DNA of 64,000 nt from Eutreptiella sp. 'Long Island Sound 2002' (GCA_964036045.1 OZ038394.1:4606658-4670657), one strand, 5' to 3'; positions 12,780-23,879 are shown, numbered from the stretch's first letter. The notes: generated by a model not told the origin, from the letters alone. Made by a program: numbers and translations.

Positions 12780-12990
12780 CGGGATGGCCCCCCAGGGATG
12801 TATTAGAACGGCTGACAACCGTTGGAGGAGGGGGGGCACCCCCCTGGACCCACATTTCATAGTGGGAAAAATAAAATTCACAAAAGGAATATTGATTCGG
12901 GCCATTTTTGGTCCACAAAATTTTGGGTTCCAGACCCAACCCCCCCCTCCACCCCCTCCAACTCCTGGGGCCAGGCACCTTGACGTGGTG
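12780..12990. repeat. G/C-tract-rich intron sequence
   Basis: Intron sequence with G and C tracts around 12829-12845 and 12942-12959, in the intron between exons A and B. No gene is seen in it. Confidence 0.35.
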
Positions 12991-13237
12991 TGGAGCTATG
13001 GTGGGGTCTCTCCAGCGCGAACGGACTGGAACAGGGGGGGCAGCGTTGCTGCCGTGGCTCAGCAATGCTATGATGATCTTTTGCCAATTCCCAGTAGGCC
13101 ACCCACCACGCCGTGATGCTGGGCGCTAGGGCGACTGGGTCGCGGGCAGGGGGGCTCTCTCCACGTGCCGGGGATTTGGCGGTGGATAGTCCGTGTCCAC
13201 ATGTGCTCAGCAAGCGGGAACATTGTCACCACTCCCA

Positions 13238-13560
13238 ACCAACCATATGCGCTTTGCACGTTTTGCTCTCGTCTATCTACAAGCGGATGGTGGGGTGGGC
13301 ATCCCGTGAACACCTATCCGATGGGGACCCGCTTTGGCACACCATTTGCGCTTTGCACGCTTGGCTTCCGCTCGCTCCCCTTTTGCTCATCTGTGTTCTT
13401 TTACCCAGCCGTCTGCCCGGCTTGGTCTGCCTCTTTATCTGTGTTCTCCTTGATCGATCTGCAGTGGGTGGTGGGGCGTCCTCCTATCAACACCTAGCCG
13501 GTGGGGAGCCGCTTTGGTGCACCACTTGCGCCTTGCACGTTTTGCTAGCACTGTGCCTTT
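13238..13560 (+). repeat. Degenerate tandem repeat in intron A-B
   Basis: The words TGCGCTTTGCACG and AACACCTA-CCG-TGGGGA-CCGCTTTGG recur two or three times at 13247, 13348 and 13527, with about 100- and 180-base spacing. It looks like a decayed tandem duplication. The open frames across it are not coding. Confidence 0.5.
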
Positions 13561-14059
13561 GTTTTGTGCGTCCCTTGCTGTCACCAAGGTCCCTGGATAC
13601 CCACCATCGCCGAAGATGATAAGACATGCCGCCTAGTGGACGCCTTGGTGGGCGGGGGCCTCTATGCGTCCACTTGACCTGGGTTCTAGCCCTGGGTTGG
13701 GTCTGTCACCAAGGTATCTCCGGTTCAGTAAGGGCATTGGTTTGGAGACTAGACCGAGCCCAATTCATCCTACGCCCGGGATGAACGTGGCTAGTCTAGT
13801 CTGTGATCTTGCATCCCTATCCGTGTGTCGGAGACACGGGCAGTGGCAGGCGACCACCGACCTGTGCAAAGTATTCTGGCACATCGCATGCAAGCACAGG
13901 AGGCACTGTGGGTAATGGAGAAGGATGCCGACCTCCGCAAAGTATGCTGGCACGTAGTATCACCATCCGGACTCCGTCATAGCTATTGCTGAGCGTGGCA
14001 GACACCCTACCCCCTCGGGGGTGGGGTTTTCAGGCCAAAAAAAAAAACTACCTAAATCC

Positions 14060-14195
14060 CGGCTCGAATTCCGGCCCCTTCATAAATCTCATTTTTCCCT
14101 CGACGAAAATTTTTCTGATGTGGGGTCGGCTCGGGGCTGGCCACGGCCCCAAACGCCCCCCCCCCCCCTCTTCCCGGGGTCACTGCAATAGCCTG
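14060..14195 (+). repeat. Dispersed repeat, copy 1
   Basis: The sequence around CCGGCCCCTTCATAAATCTC and CATTTTTCCCTCGACGAAAA reappears at 15857-16010 with about 75 percent identity by eye. It is followed by a G/C tract and a conserved tail near TCACTG. It is a short dispersed element inside the intron before exon B. Confidence 0.5.
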
Positions 14196-14298
14196 GGTGT
14201 GACCCCCTGTGTGCCCATGCAAAGGCCCATACAAAGTTCACACAACAGCCGTACCCATGCGAAGGCCCACGCCAGACCCAAACATCATTCGTCCGCAG

Positions 14299-14520
14299 GG
14301 TGCAGACGTCACCTTCAGTGCGGAGTATGCGGACAACGCACACTCGGGGGACATCACGGTCCTGGAGCGGACGGACCCGGGGCTCTACGGCACGCTGGAG
14401 CCCGATCGGGTGGGCGGCTCCATGAAGCCGCTGTGCACTTTCCACATCGACGACGACACGTGGGCCCACAATTTGACATGCCATGTCCCAAACAGCGGGT
14501 TCTACATGGTGCATATCCAG
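14299..14520 (+). CDS. Membrane-protein gene, exon B
   Basis: The exon is bounded by a GTCCGCAG acceptor and a GTCTGTAA donor, and is exactly 74 codons in phase 0 at both ends (joined residues 79-152). It contains DITVLERTDPGLYGTLEP and an N-L-T sequon at Asn136. It reads as an extracellular or lumenal beta-rich segment, but no domain family was recognised. The preceding intron is 2,387 bases and contains degenerate tandem repeats (13.2-13.6 kb). Confidence 0.72.
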
Positions 14521-15434
14521 GTCTGTAAACCTGCAGTGCACGGTCCGCAGGCGTGCCAGTGCGCGCGGTGCAGACCCGGTCGGCACCTTCCACGCTTGGC
14601 AGGCACGCAGGCCCCTGTTTCCGGCGTCATGGACGTTTTTGTAAAAAAATCCGCAGCGCAAGTTTTGTACAGAGGGGGGCGGGGATTTCGGCCGGGGACA
14701 ATTTCGTTTTTCAGATTGGTGCCCCCGATTTCTTTTACGAAATCCGGGCCATGTCTTGCTCCCCAGGCCGGCAGCGCACATTTCTCTTCTGTAGGGAGGC
14801 AATGGTGCCCGTGTATTGCATGTCAGGATCAGTCTTTATGCAAGTGCAAGTGCAAGTGCGCATCCCAAAATTTTTTTCTTGTGCATCATATGTATCCCAA
14901 AGAATGATTTTGTGTCCCCACTGCGTATCCCAAAGGATTTTTTTGTGCATCCACTGTGTATCCCAAGGACTGTCGTTCCCGCAACTGTACACAAGGCACC
15001 AAAAGTTGGGGGTGCCGAAATTTTCCCCGCCTCGGTTGTACCCACCTGAAAATCCCCCCCTGTACCAAGTACGGTATGAGTATCAGGCACCAAGTTCTAA
15101 AGGGCGCGAGTCGCAAATTTTTTTCAGTCAATCTGCGCATCGCGGCGCGTAAGCAACGCTCTTGTCTAAGCAACACCAGGCGTTGGTTCCGTCAATTTCT
15201 GGTCATTTACCGTTGGTTGAACAGGGGGGAGGGGGGGTAATGCATTGCCCTTCCGATGGCAACTGGTTGGACGCAATATTTGAGCTCATTTAGGATTGGG
15301 GGACCGTTGCCCAGGTGTTCGCCTTCCGATTTCAGGACCACTCCAGCCCCCCCCCCCCCCCCCGGCCCTGGACCCCCGCCCCCTCCCATTTCGGCACGTC
15401 CACCCTCATGCCCCTGCCCCCGGCTTCTTCACAG

Positions 15435-15550
15435 CACATCAGGACCATGAATCTCACGATCTCAAACAGTCTGTTCACAGACAAGTCGCGTCCCGTGTGC
15501 AGGATGCCCTGCACGATCCCAGTCAACTGGTCCTGGTCGGAGACCGTCAA
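15435..15550 (+). CDS. Membrane-protein gene, exon C
   Basis: The acceptor CTTCTTCACAG is preceded by a very C-rich tract, and the donor is GTATGCCC. The exon covers joined residues 153-190 plus two bases of codon 191. It contains sequons N-L-T (Asn158) and N-W-S (Asn183) and two cysteines (Cys174 and Cys178), consistent with a lumenal or extracellular segment. Ending in phase 2, it joins in frame to exon D, where the split codon becomes Asn. Confidence 0.72.
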
Positions 15551-15856
15551 GTATGCCCCACTGCCCCTGTGGGTCCCGGTGCACGGACGAGGGCCCGGGA
15601 CGAGGGGTCACTGCGGGGGGGGGGGGGGGGACGGTCGAAGTGCCCCACAAGTGAAACGCCGCGTCGCACCTCCACCGCCGCCGCCATCGCGAGTGCACAC
15701 CCCGACACACCCATGCGGTCTCGGCCCCTGCGGCCGGTTTGCCTGTGGCGCGGGCTTGAGCGCGACCGGACCAGGGGAGTGCGGAGTGGCCGGTCGATGC
15801 TATTCCGGAGGGGGGGGGGGGTCCTGTGGCCACAAAAATGTTTGTGTACCTGAAGT

Positions 15857-16010
15857 CGGCCTCCATTTTCCGGCTCCTTCAATACATTTCATTTTTCCCC
15901 CGAGGAAGATTTCGCTGATCTGGTGGGTGTGGGGGGGGGGGGGGTCCGCCAAACTCGGCCAGAATAGCCCCCTCACCCCCCGCCGGTATCACTGAGAAAT
16001 CCCCTGCCGC
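15857..16010 (+). repeat. Dispersed repeat, copy 2
   Basis: It shares CCGGCTCCTTCAATACATTT and CATTTTTCCCCCGAGGAAGA with the copy at 14060. The tail GTATCACTGAGAAATCCCCTGC recurs almost exactly near 16252-16273, so a third partial copy lies at about 16177-16275. All are within introns of the membrane-protein gene. Confidence 0.5.
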
Positions 16011-16837
16011 ACTCTCACAGATTGTGGCCGTGAATTGGTCAGAAAAGCGTGCTCCCGATGAGCCGTTGGCAGCGTGTACAGCAGTAGTGTCCACACGTGT
16101 GATACAGAGCCTCATGTGCCGCACGTGTCATCGGGGCCCAAGTGCCGAGGGTGGATATGATATTGACATGATTATTTTGGTGGTGGTGGGGGGGGGGGGC
16201 GGCCAAAATCCCAGGAGACCCAGGATAGCCTTCCCCCCCCCCCAAACCCCAAGTATCACTGAGCAATCCCCTGCACCAGACCGCAATGCACCATCGGGTC
16301 ACAGTGGTACGTTTTGCTTTGACAGCCGAAACACATATTTTCCATTCCGTCGGAGCTGCGCATTGGGGCAGTAGCAAGCGCGGTGTTTCTCGCCGGGGCA
16401 GCGGCAGGGAGTCGCGGGGGTGAGGCAGCGGTGGCGAACGGGGCCAGTCGCCGAACGCCGGGGGCCGTGTGCAAGGGAAGCCTCCGGAGCCCCACTGTTG
16501 TGCGCTCGGGGCTGCGCACCTGGGGCCTCGGGCACCGGGGGGCGGTGCCCTGCTGCTGCGCACGTCCACCGCCTGCTGCGGCCCTCGACGCGTGCTCGAC
16601 GGGTGAGGGGTGTGCGAGGGGGACGTGTGCGGGGGTGCGCGGGGGGGTCTGCATGGAAGGATGAAGGCTGCGAGTGAGCCCCGGGGCACAGGTATGCGGG
16701 ACCCCGAAAGCCGCATCCAGTTCCAACAAACACAGCCCCCGGCTGCTGTGCACGAGGGCGGCAGCAGCAGGACGCGGCGCAGGGGGTTGTCTGCGCGAGT
16801 GCAGAGGCCCCGCAGATGTCCTTTAGGCCTTCGCCAC

Positions 16838-16913
16838 GCGCTCGGTATCGAAGTCGGCTCCTTTTGGATATCGGCCGAGCGCTTTACCGCTGAGCTACCC
16901 CATTCCCGTGGTG
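16838..16913 (-). other. tRNA-like sequence, possible SINE head
   Basis: The minus strand reads GGGGTAGCTCAGCGGTAAAG, a near-perfect polymerase III A box (TAGCTCAGCGGT). About 43 bases later is ACTTCGATACC, close to a B box; the spacing is that of a tRNA. The arms do not fold into a proper cloverleaf: the anticodon stem pairs only partly and the T stem fails. It is therefore more likely a tRNA-derived SINE or pseudogene than a working tRNA. Confidence 0.4.
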
Positions 16914-16924
16914 GGGGTTTGGTG

Positions 16925-17000
16925 TGAAAACAAAATTGTGCCATTACGCCGCGGTATTTGAAAGTCCGAAGCCATTTTTCTAGTTTCAGTTTTAGCGCGT
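16925..17000 (+). repeat. Diverged fragment of the GGAACAGGCGAAAT element family
   Basis: The run GTATTTGAAAGTCCGAAGCC, followed by ATTTTTCTAGTTTCAG, closely resembles part of the element at 21034-21367. A second related fragment (AACCAACCAAAGGCCCACAG) lies near 17437-17460. This is a decayed copy in the intron before exon D. Confidence 0.45.
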
Positions 17001-17591
17001 GGTTCGTGGTTCGATACTGAACCGGATGGTGCTAATAAGTCAACACAGCTGCTGACTGCAGTGATGTCGAATAGGCCTCGGCACTCGGCTGCAACTGCCA
17101 TCGGAATTCCGTTGCAGTGCTGCCCACCAACAGGGTAGATACCGAAAGGCGTGCCCCCTCAACTACAAGTGTTTTCCTACCCATTTGGCCAGGTGCAAAC
17201 TGTGGGATGCAGTGGCAGGCTGTGTGATGCAGTGGCAGGCAGTGTGATGTGCCAGGTGATGTGATGCAGCGACAGGGTCTATGATACACCTGCTGTGTGT
17301 GTATGCACCAGCAGAGCGTGTCGCGCAGCACTGTGCCCATGCCTCACACAGCCACACACACACTACACACACACACTGCACCTGCATCACACACCCTGAT
17401 TCAACAACCACCACCCAGAAGCCTCCAAGAAACGGCTGCAACCAACCAAAGGCCCACAGGAAATAACCACCACACCATTCACGGTTTCTGCCTGTTCTGG
17501 TGCGGTGGGGCAATTCGATGCCGCTTATCGTGCTTGTGTGCACCCGCGACACTCCGCTGACCCGCCGACGGACCCCGTCTCCTGCCCACAG

Positions 17592-17904
17592 TCATCGCTT
17601 TCTCTTCGTGCCGGACCTGGTGGAGTGCCAGGACATGTTCGTGGACCAGCACGAGGGTGTCATGTTCTTGTCCCCGCACTGCGGCAACATCGCATTGGCC
17701 TGGCTGGCCTTTCAGTCCGCGTCCTCACTGCTGCTGCTGCTGGCGTGGGGCTGGGGGGCCATGTTCTGGGACCCCAGGCCCAAGGGCGCGCGGCCCATGT
17801 CTGAGGACGAATATTTGAACTTCACCCCCGACGACAGCACCGCGGACGACAGCACCACGCCCTGCATGCAGCCCGAAGAGCCCAAGGGTTTGAGCGCGTG
17901 GCAG
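17592..17904 (+). CDS. Membrane-protein gene, exon D with first membrane segment
   Basis: The acceptor is CCTGCCCACAG and the donor GTGGGCCT; the exon starts with the one base that completes codon 191. Joined residues 192-295. A hydrophobic segment at about 224-247, with an unbroken five-leucine run, is a clear membrane helix ending in aromatic residues. An acidic loop follows with EDEYLN, two D-D-S-T repeats and a PEEPKG stretch. The orientation is probably lumenal before and cytosolic after this helix, by inference from the upstream sequons. The ORF runs on into the 22-bp minisatellite, but that continuation is intron. Confidence 0.78.
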
Positions 17905-18010
17905 GTGGGCCTTTGCCCTCCGGCGCACGCTGCCCATGCACTGCGGTGCCTTGCACCCACAACGCCCTCGCAGTGCCTGTCGCGCTGCCCTCATGCCCTC
18001 ATGATACCCC

Positions 18011-18895
18011 TGCACTGCCCCCACACTGCCCTGGCACTGCCTCCACACTGCCCTCGCACTGCCCCCACACTGCCCTCGCACTGCCCCCACACTGCCCTCG
18101 CACTGCCCCCACACTGCCCTCGCACTGCCCCCACACTGCCCTCGCACTGCCCCCACACTGCCCTCGCACTGCCCCCACACTGCCCTCGCACTGCCCCCAC
18201 ACTGCCCTCGCACTGCCCCCACACTGCCCTGGCACTGCCCCCACACTGCCCTCGCACTGCCCCCACACTGCCCTCGCACTGCCCCCACACTGCCCTCGCA
18301 CTGCCCCCACACTGCCCTCGCACTGCCCCCACACTGCCCTCGCACTGCCCCCACACTGCCCTCGCACTGCCCCCACACTGCCCTCGCACTGCCCCCACAC
18401 TGCCCTCGCACTGCCCCCACACTGCCCTCGCACTGCCCCCACACTGCCCTCGCACTGCCCCCACACTGCCCTCGCACTGCCCCCACACTGCCCTCGCACT
18501 GCCCCCACACTGCCCTCGCACTGCCCCCACACTGCCCTCGCACTGCCCCCACACTACCCTCGCACTGCCCCCACACTGCCCTCACACTGCCCCCACACTG
18601 CCCTCGCACTGCCCCCACACTGCCCTCGCACTGCCCCCACACTGCCCTCGCACTGCCCCCACACTGCCCTCGCACTGCCCCCACACTGCCCTCGCACTGC
18701 CCCCACACTGCCCTGGCACTGCCCCCACACTGCCCTCGCACTGCCCCCACACTGCCCTCGCACTGCCCCCACACTGCCCTCGCACTGCCCCCACACTGCC
18801 CTCGCACTGCCCCCACACTGCCCTGGCACTGCCCCCACACTGCCCTCGCACTGCCCCCACACTGCCCTCGCACTGCCCCCACACTGCTCTCGCGC
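18011..18895 (+). repeat. 22-bp minisatellite, about forty copies
   Basis: Near-perfect head-to-tail copies of CTGCCCCCACACTGCCCTCGCA's 22-base period, with rare T-for-G or G-for-C variants. Because 22 is not a multiple of three, every frame stays open and encodes the same 22-residue cycle, so long open frames on both strands here are artefacts. It lies entirely in the intron between exons D and E. A diverged flank of the same words continues to about 19080. Confidence 0.93.
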
Positions 18896-19085
18896 TGCCC
18901 GTCAGACTACCCTTGCGCTGCGCTGACACGCACTCACACTGCGCTTGCACTGCCCGTCGCATGCCCTGACAGCACCGATCACACTGCCCGTCACACTGCC
19001 CGTCACACTCCCCGTCACACTACCCTCACACCGCCCTCACACCGCCATTGCACTGCCCTTGCACTGCCCGCGCACGGTGGCACTG
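18896..19085 (+). repeat. Diverged flank of the 22-bp minisatellite
   Basis: Shorter, irregular units such as CACACTGCCCGTCACACTGC, then ACACCGCCCTCACACCGCC. This is the decaying edge of the array, ending about 40 bases before the acceptor of exon E. Confidence 0.6.
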
Positions 19086-19123
19086 CTTTCGCACTTAAGT
19101 ATTTGTCGCTTGTGTTTGTGCAG

Positions 19124-19211
19124 TGGTACCTCTTTTGGTTCATAACGCTCGGTTTCTTTGGAGCGCACCGCGTGTACCTCCACCGAAAACGCACCGGAGA
19201 CCCCTTGTTCA
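19124..19211 (+). CDS. Membrane-protein gene, exon E with TM2-like motif
   Basis: The acceptor TGTTTGTGCAG and the donor GTATGTTT are both strong. Joined residues 296-324 plus one base of codon 325. The sequence WFITLGFFGAHRVYLHR closely matches the first helix and signature loop of the TM2 domain (G-x-F-G-A-H-R-F-Y-L-G in the family). TM2 proteins are small two-helix membrane proteins found across bacteria and eukaryotes, some coupled to receptor-like modules. Here the usual Gly after the Tyr-Leu is His and a basic RKR follows. The second TM2 helix is not obvious in the next exon, so this is TM2-like rather than a complete TM2 domain. Confidence 0.78.
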
Positions 19212-19485
19212 GTATGTTTTTCGTGCCGATGCGTGTCCGTGCGTTCTGGTGGTGTTTTGCTGCATCCGAACAGTGTTTGATTCCCTGCGGTTGGGGTCCA
19301 TTCATCAGCCTGAGCGAGTGCACTGGACGGACGCTCAGCCACAAGGATGACGCCGCCTGCACACGTGCCGTGGTGTGTGTGCGGTGGTGGTGGCCAGGTC
19401 AACAGTGGGGACAAGGGTCGAGCTCGCGCAGCCGGCCACAATTGCGGCCGGCCAGGACTGACGCTCGCCAAAATCAGGCGGATGG

Positions 19486-19570
19486 TTCGGATTGAGCGGG
19501 TGGCAAGGATTGTGCGGGTGGCCAAAATTGCGCCGCTAGCAAGGATCGCCGCGCCAGCAATCATCAGGAT
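19486..19570 (+). repeat. 15-bp degenerate repeat, array 1
   Basis: Units resembling AAGGATCGTGCGGGTGGCC repeat about every 15 bases, giving an open frame with a five-residue cycle (ARIVR-AKIAP). A second array lies at 19806-19950. Noncoding, in the intron between exons E and F. Confidence 0.55.
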
Positions 19571-19805
19571 ATGATCGGTTCATCAGGACATGATTTGGGC
19601 GACCATGAAATGGGACGCTCTAATGTGTTCCATGCGTGTCCCCATATGCATTTATACCCTTGCATCGCATGTTCACATGTATGTGCCTGGGCAACTCAGG
19701 TTAATGAATGCAAATGGTGTGGTTTTGGTTGTCTGGGTTGTTATGACCGCGCGACAAAATTGCTTTGCCATAAATCAGGTGAGCTTGTATTTGCTATTGT
19801 CTCAA

Positions 19806-19995
19806 ATATCGCGCAGCCGGCCCGGATCGCGCAGCCCACCAAGATCACACAGCTAGCAAGGATCGTGCGGCCGGCCAAGATCGCGCGGGCGGCTAGGATC
19901 GCCTCGCCGCCCATTATGGCGTGGTAGGCGAGGAACACACGGCTGGCCAGAATAGCGTGGATCGCCACAATCGTATGGATGGCCATGATAGCGTG
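19806..19995 (+). repeat. 15-bp degenerate repeat, array 2
   Basis: The same type of unit as at 19486: GATCGCGCAGCC, AAGATCACACAGC, AGGATCGTGCGGCC and so on. After about 19950 it fades into GATCGCCACAATCG-type words. Confidence 0.55.
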
Positions 19996-20079
19996 GTCGG
20001 GGTCAAGACGATATTCCCGCCTAGCCACCTGCGTGCAGCGAGCCCCCCGACACCTTTAGCAACAGTCCACAATCCTCCA

Positions 20080-20165
20080 CCAGGGATGCAGTGGAAGGAG
20101 ACAGGCCCAACGCAGGGTGTCAGGAGCGGTTCGGGGCAGGCGGTTGCAGGGTGTTAGCAAAGCGG
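20080..20165 (+). repeat. Dispersed GTCAGGAGCGGTTCGG repeat
   Basis: The block with TGTCAGGAGCGGTTCGG, then GGTTG and TGTTA, reappears at about 35140-35200 (TTGTCAGGAGCGGTTCGGTAG). It is a short dispersed repeat found in two introns of the same gene. Confidence 0.45.
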
Positions 20166-21033
20166 TTGAACAAAAATTGACTTAAATGCGCTTTCAGCGA
20201 CCCCAAAATAGAGGGTGATTCTCAACAGTCAGCACCTGCTGGACGGCTAGCTTAAACAGGGTAAGTCTGCCGGCCGCCGCCATGGAGGAAGTGTTGGTTT
20301 CCATTTCCAAAAGCGTAGGGGCCATCAATCAATCGATCAACCAGCAGCTGGAAAAGCCACAACAAACGCCTCCGGCTCGGTATGGGTTCGCATGTGGCAG
20401 ATCCGGCACAAGGTTGCCCTTGCATCCGGCCCATTTACCAGAGCTTATAGTGTCGGTCTGCTCTCCGCAACTCCACAAGCCTGACGTTTCCTCCTTCTGC
20501 GTGGTTGAGCCAACTTGAGTGGGCGTGGTAGGCGTCCTGGCCCGCCATGCCGTGGGGGTGTTGGGATTGCGGACAGGGGGGGCATACCACACCAATGCAG
20601 CGCGGCGGGTCGGGGGTCGGGTCTGATGGCACAAATTTGTTCCCAGTAGAAGTCCAAACGTTTTAATGGTTTTGTGAAGCGAGGGTTCAGCGTCGATTCA
20701 CGGCACAATGTGCTGTTTGCTGCGCTTTTACACAGCAACAGGCAAAGTTCAGAGGCGATCTTCATTGAGCATGGGGACAATATTTGTGTCGGTGACCCAC
20801 AATACAACACCGCAATTGGAGTGCTCGTGCCGTGGATGCAACTTTGGCTGCAACATCCTCTCGACAGTCTTTACTGTACCTGTAAATGCTTGTGCTGTGC
20901 ATATCGGCCTTGCTTTTTCACTTTTATGACACACGCACGCCCCTCTACCTGGCGCTGTCTTGCGCTTCCCTTCTCTATTGTAGCGGCGAGCGCCCTCCGA
21001 CCCTCCGAAATTAAAACGGGGAGGGGAAAATTA

Positions 21034-21367
21034 GGAACAGGCGAAATTTAGAATGGCACAATTTGGCACAACAAAAGTGTGCCAATTTATGCCACGGTAT
21101 TTGAAGGTCCGAAGCCATTTTTCTGGTGTCATTTTCAGCGCTCTTGGCATGCATATATTTCCATTGTGCCCAACAGCCACCATTCAAGCAACCATCTGGA
21201 AGCTGTAAGAAATAACAGCAACCAACCACAGGCACAACCATTTTTCACAGTCTATGCTTGTTCTTGTGTCACAATCTGGGATTTTGTACCAATTTTTGCA
21301 GTGGTATTGGAGAATTGGTGCCAAATTTTCCCCACCAAATTTTGCCATTCCAATTTTCGCATGTTCC
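21034..21367 (+). mobile_element. MITE-like element, GGAACAGGCGAAAT family, copy 1
   Basis: This 334-base element has imperfect terminal inverted repeats: it begins GGAACAGGCGAAATTTAGAA and ends TTTTCGCATGTTCC, the reverse complement with mismatches. The interior is AT-rich with no coding capacity. An inverted full-length relative lies at 41191-41485, and fragments are found at 16.9 and 17.4 kb. It is a non-autonomous DNA transposon by structure; the superfamily is undetermined. Confidence 0.65.
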
Positions 21368-21960
21368 CCTTCCGGTAGCACTGGACACACGTTGTACTAC
21401 ACAGTGCTCGACCAGCCCAACCCCCAGCCCCCTGCAAATCCATGCGAGTTCGTGCTGGCCCACGCCTGGTGGGTCGACCATAAGACCCTGATGCTTCATC
21501 CAGCAAAAGGATGTGGAAAATGGGCGGGAACGATCCCACCTCAGCCCCATTCAGGGGGCAAGGGCTGAGGAGGCGGTTTTCGGGGGTTTTCTGGTGGGGT
21601 TAGTTGCACATGTCCTCAGCCAGGGGCCCAGCAGTACAGCGGTCAGTACGATTGCACCGCGGTGAGTCCGTGACAGACATCAAGACTGGCACTGGGGAAA
21701 GGCGGAGGGAGAGCCACTAGCAACTGATTGTCATGCGGTGCCTGTGCACGCCCAGGCGCACTACCGCTGCCACCACCCTTTGCCCTCATCTTCAGGTTCT
21801 GCAACAGCCTACATCATACTTTTGGCCCCTTTGCGATATTACATGGATGGGCTGCAAAATTTCAGAGAAGGTGTGAGAGCCAGGCCATACACGAGCACTT
21901 CTGTTGATAGTGCAACAATTCCTCCGCTTTTCAAGCCCCCCATCCCAAATCAAAAGCATG

Positions 21961-22937
21961 TCTGACGAACTGTAGTCGGACATGATGTTCTGTTGTCTGT
22001 TTCAGACACAGTGTGTGTCTTGAGGTTCAACCAGGTTTGGCATAGAGAATAAAGATGCGCGTATGCTTTACTGTGGAGTGCATTACGTCTGGTTTGCATA
22101 TGTCTGCTTTTTAATTAGGTCTCACCCCCCCAATCAAAAATTGGGGCCCGCTTGCCCTGACTTGCCCCGATTTGTGCCCCAATTTTGGACACAGTCAACA
22201 AAGCAGTGTTCACGGTGTCAACATGTGCTTCTTCTCATTGGGACAGGCCCTTCTTAGCTTCAGGGATGCGTTTGCTGCTTGTGGTTGCAAAGGTCTCGCA
22301 TCGAACACATCACATCACATCACATCACATCACATCACATCACATCACATCACATCACATCACATCACATCACATCACATCACATCACATCACATCACAT
22401 CACATCACATCACATCACATCACATCACATCACATCACATCACATCACATCACATCACATCACATCACATCACATCACATCACATCACCTCACCTCACCT
22501 CACCTCACCTCACCTGACCTCACCTCACCTCACCTCACCTCACCTCACCTCACCTCACCTCACCTCACCTCACCTCACCTCACCTCACCTCACCTCACCT
22601 CACCTCACCTCACCTCACCTCACCTCACCTCACCTCACCTCACCTCACCTCACCTCACCTCACCTCACCTCACCTCACCTCACCTCACCTCACCTCACCT
22701 CACCTCACGTCATATCATGTCACGTCACGTCATATCATCTCACGTCACGTCATATCATGTCACGTCACGTGACATCGCATCGCATCGCGTTGCATCACGC
22801 TCCGCGCTGTTAGAGTGGTGTTTGCCATGATTGCCACTGGACCCGTCTTTTGCACTCGGTGCAGCCTTATCTGCCCCCCCTCCCCCACCTTATCTGCCCA
22901 CCGCTTTTCAAGCCCCCGCTCCCAAATCAAAAGCATG
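21961..22937 (+). repeat. Satellite macro-unit 1 (977 bp)
   Basis: The unit starts with TCTGACGAACTGTAGTCGGA and has a 345-base unique-sequence leader. It continues with a (CACAT)n array (about 22306-22488), a (CACCT)n array (about 22489-22707), a short CGTCA/TATCA tail to about 22775, and a trailer containing GTTAGAGTGGTGTTTGCCAT. The order is conserved in all units. It lies in the intron between exons E and F. The 213-, 183- and 110-residue open frames through the arrays are artefacts of the pentamer. Confidence 0.93.
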
Positions 22938-23879
22938 TCTGACGAACTGTAGTCGGACATGATGTTCTGTTGTCTGTTTCAGACGCATTGTGTGTTTTGA
23001 GGTTCAACTAGGTTTGGCATAGAGAATAAAGATGCGCGCATGCTTTACTGTGGAGTGCATTACGTCTGGTTTGCATATGTCTGCTTTTTAATTAGGTCTC
23101 ACCCCCCCAATCAAAAATTGGGGCCCGCTTCCCCTGACTTGCCCCGATTTGTGCCCCAATTTTGGACACAGTCAACAAAGCAGTGTTCACGGTGTCAACA
23201 TGTGCTTCTTCTCATTGGGACAGGCCCTTCTTAGCTTCAGGGATGCGTTTGCTGCTTGTGGTTGCAAAGGTCTCGCATCGAACACATCACATCACATCAC
23301 ATCACATCTCATCACATCACATCACATCACATCACATCACATCACATCACATCACATCACATCACATCACATCACATCACATCACATCACATCACATCAC
23401 ATCACATCACATCACATCACATCACATCACATCACATCACATCACATCACATCACATCACATCACATCACATCACCTCACCTCACCTCACCTCACCTCAC
23501 CTCACCTCACCTCACCTCACCTCACCTCACCTCACCTCACCTCACCTCACCTCACCTCACCTCACCTCACCTCACATCACATCACATCACCTCACCTCAC
23601 CTCACCTCACCTCACCTCACCTCACCTCACCTCACCTCACCTCACCTCACGTCATATCATGTCACGTCACGTCATATCATGTCACCTCACGTCATATCAT
23701 GTCACGTCACGTGACATCGCATCGCATCGCGTTGCATCACGCTCCGCGCTGTTAGAGTGGTGTTTGCCATGATTGCCACTGGACCCGTCTTTTGCACTCG
23801 GTGCAGCCTTATCTGCCCCCCCTCCCCCACCTTATCTGCCCACCGCTTTTCAAGCCCCCGCTCCCAAATCAAAAGCATG
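22938..23879 (+). repeat. Satellite macro-unit 2 (942 bp)
   Basis: The same organisation as unit 1: leader, CACAT array (about 23284-23473), CACCT array (to about 23650) with an internal patch of three CACAT units near 23574, the CGTCA/TATCA tail and the trailer. The leader and trailer are almost identical to unit 1, indicating recent tandem duplication. Confidence 0.93.

Noticed and set aside
17725-18882. 385-codon minus-strand frame and other long frames across 17.7-18.95 kb
   Set aside because: They are products of the 22-bp minisatellite and antisense to exon D. All frames are open because of the repeat.
21254-21568. Possible exon with a TLYYTVLDQPNP stretch
   Set aside because: It lies partly in the MITE-like element, and a similar CATACGTTGTGCTGCAC word occurs near 29690 in noncoding DNA. 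Exons E and F already join in phase without it.
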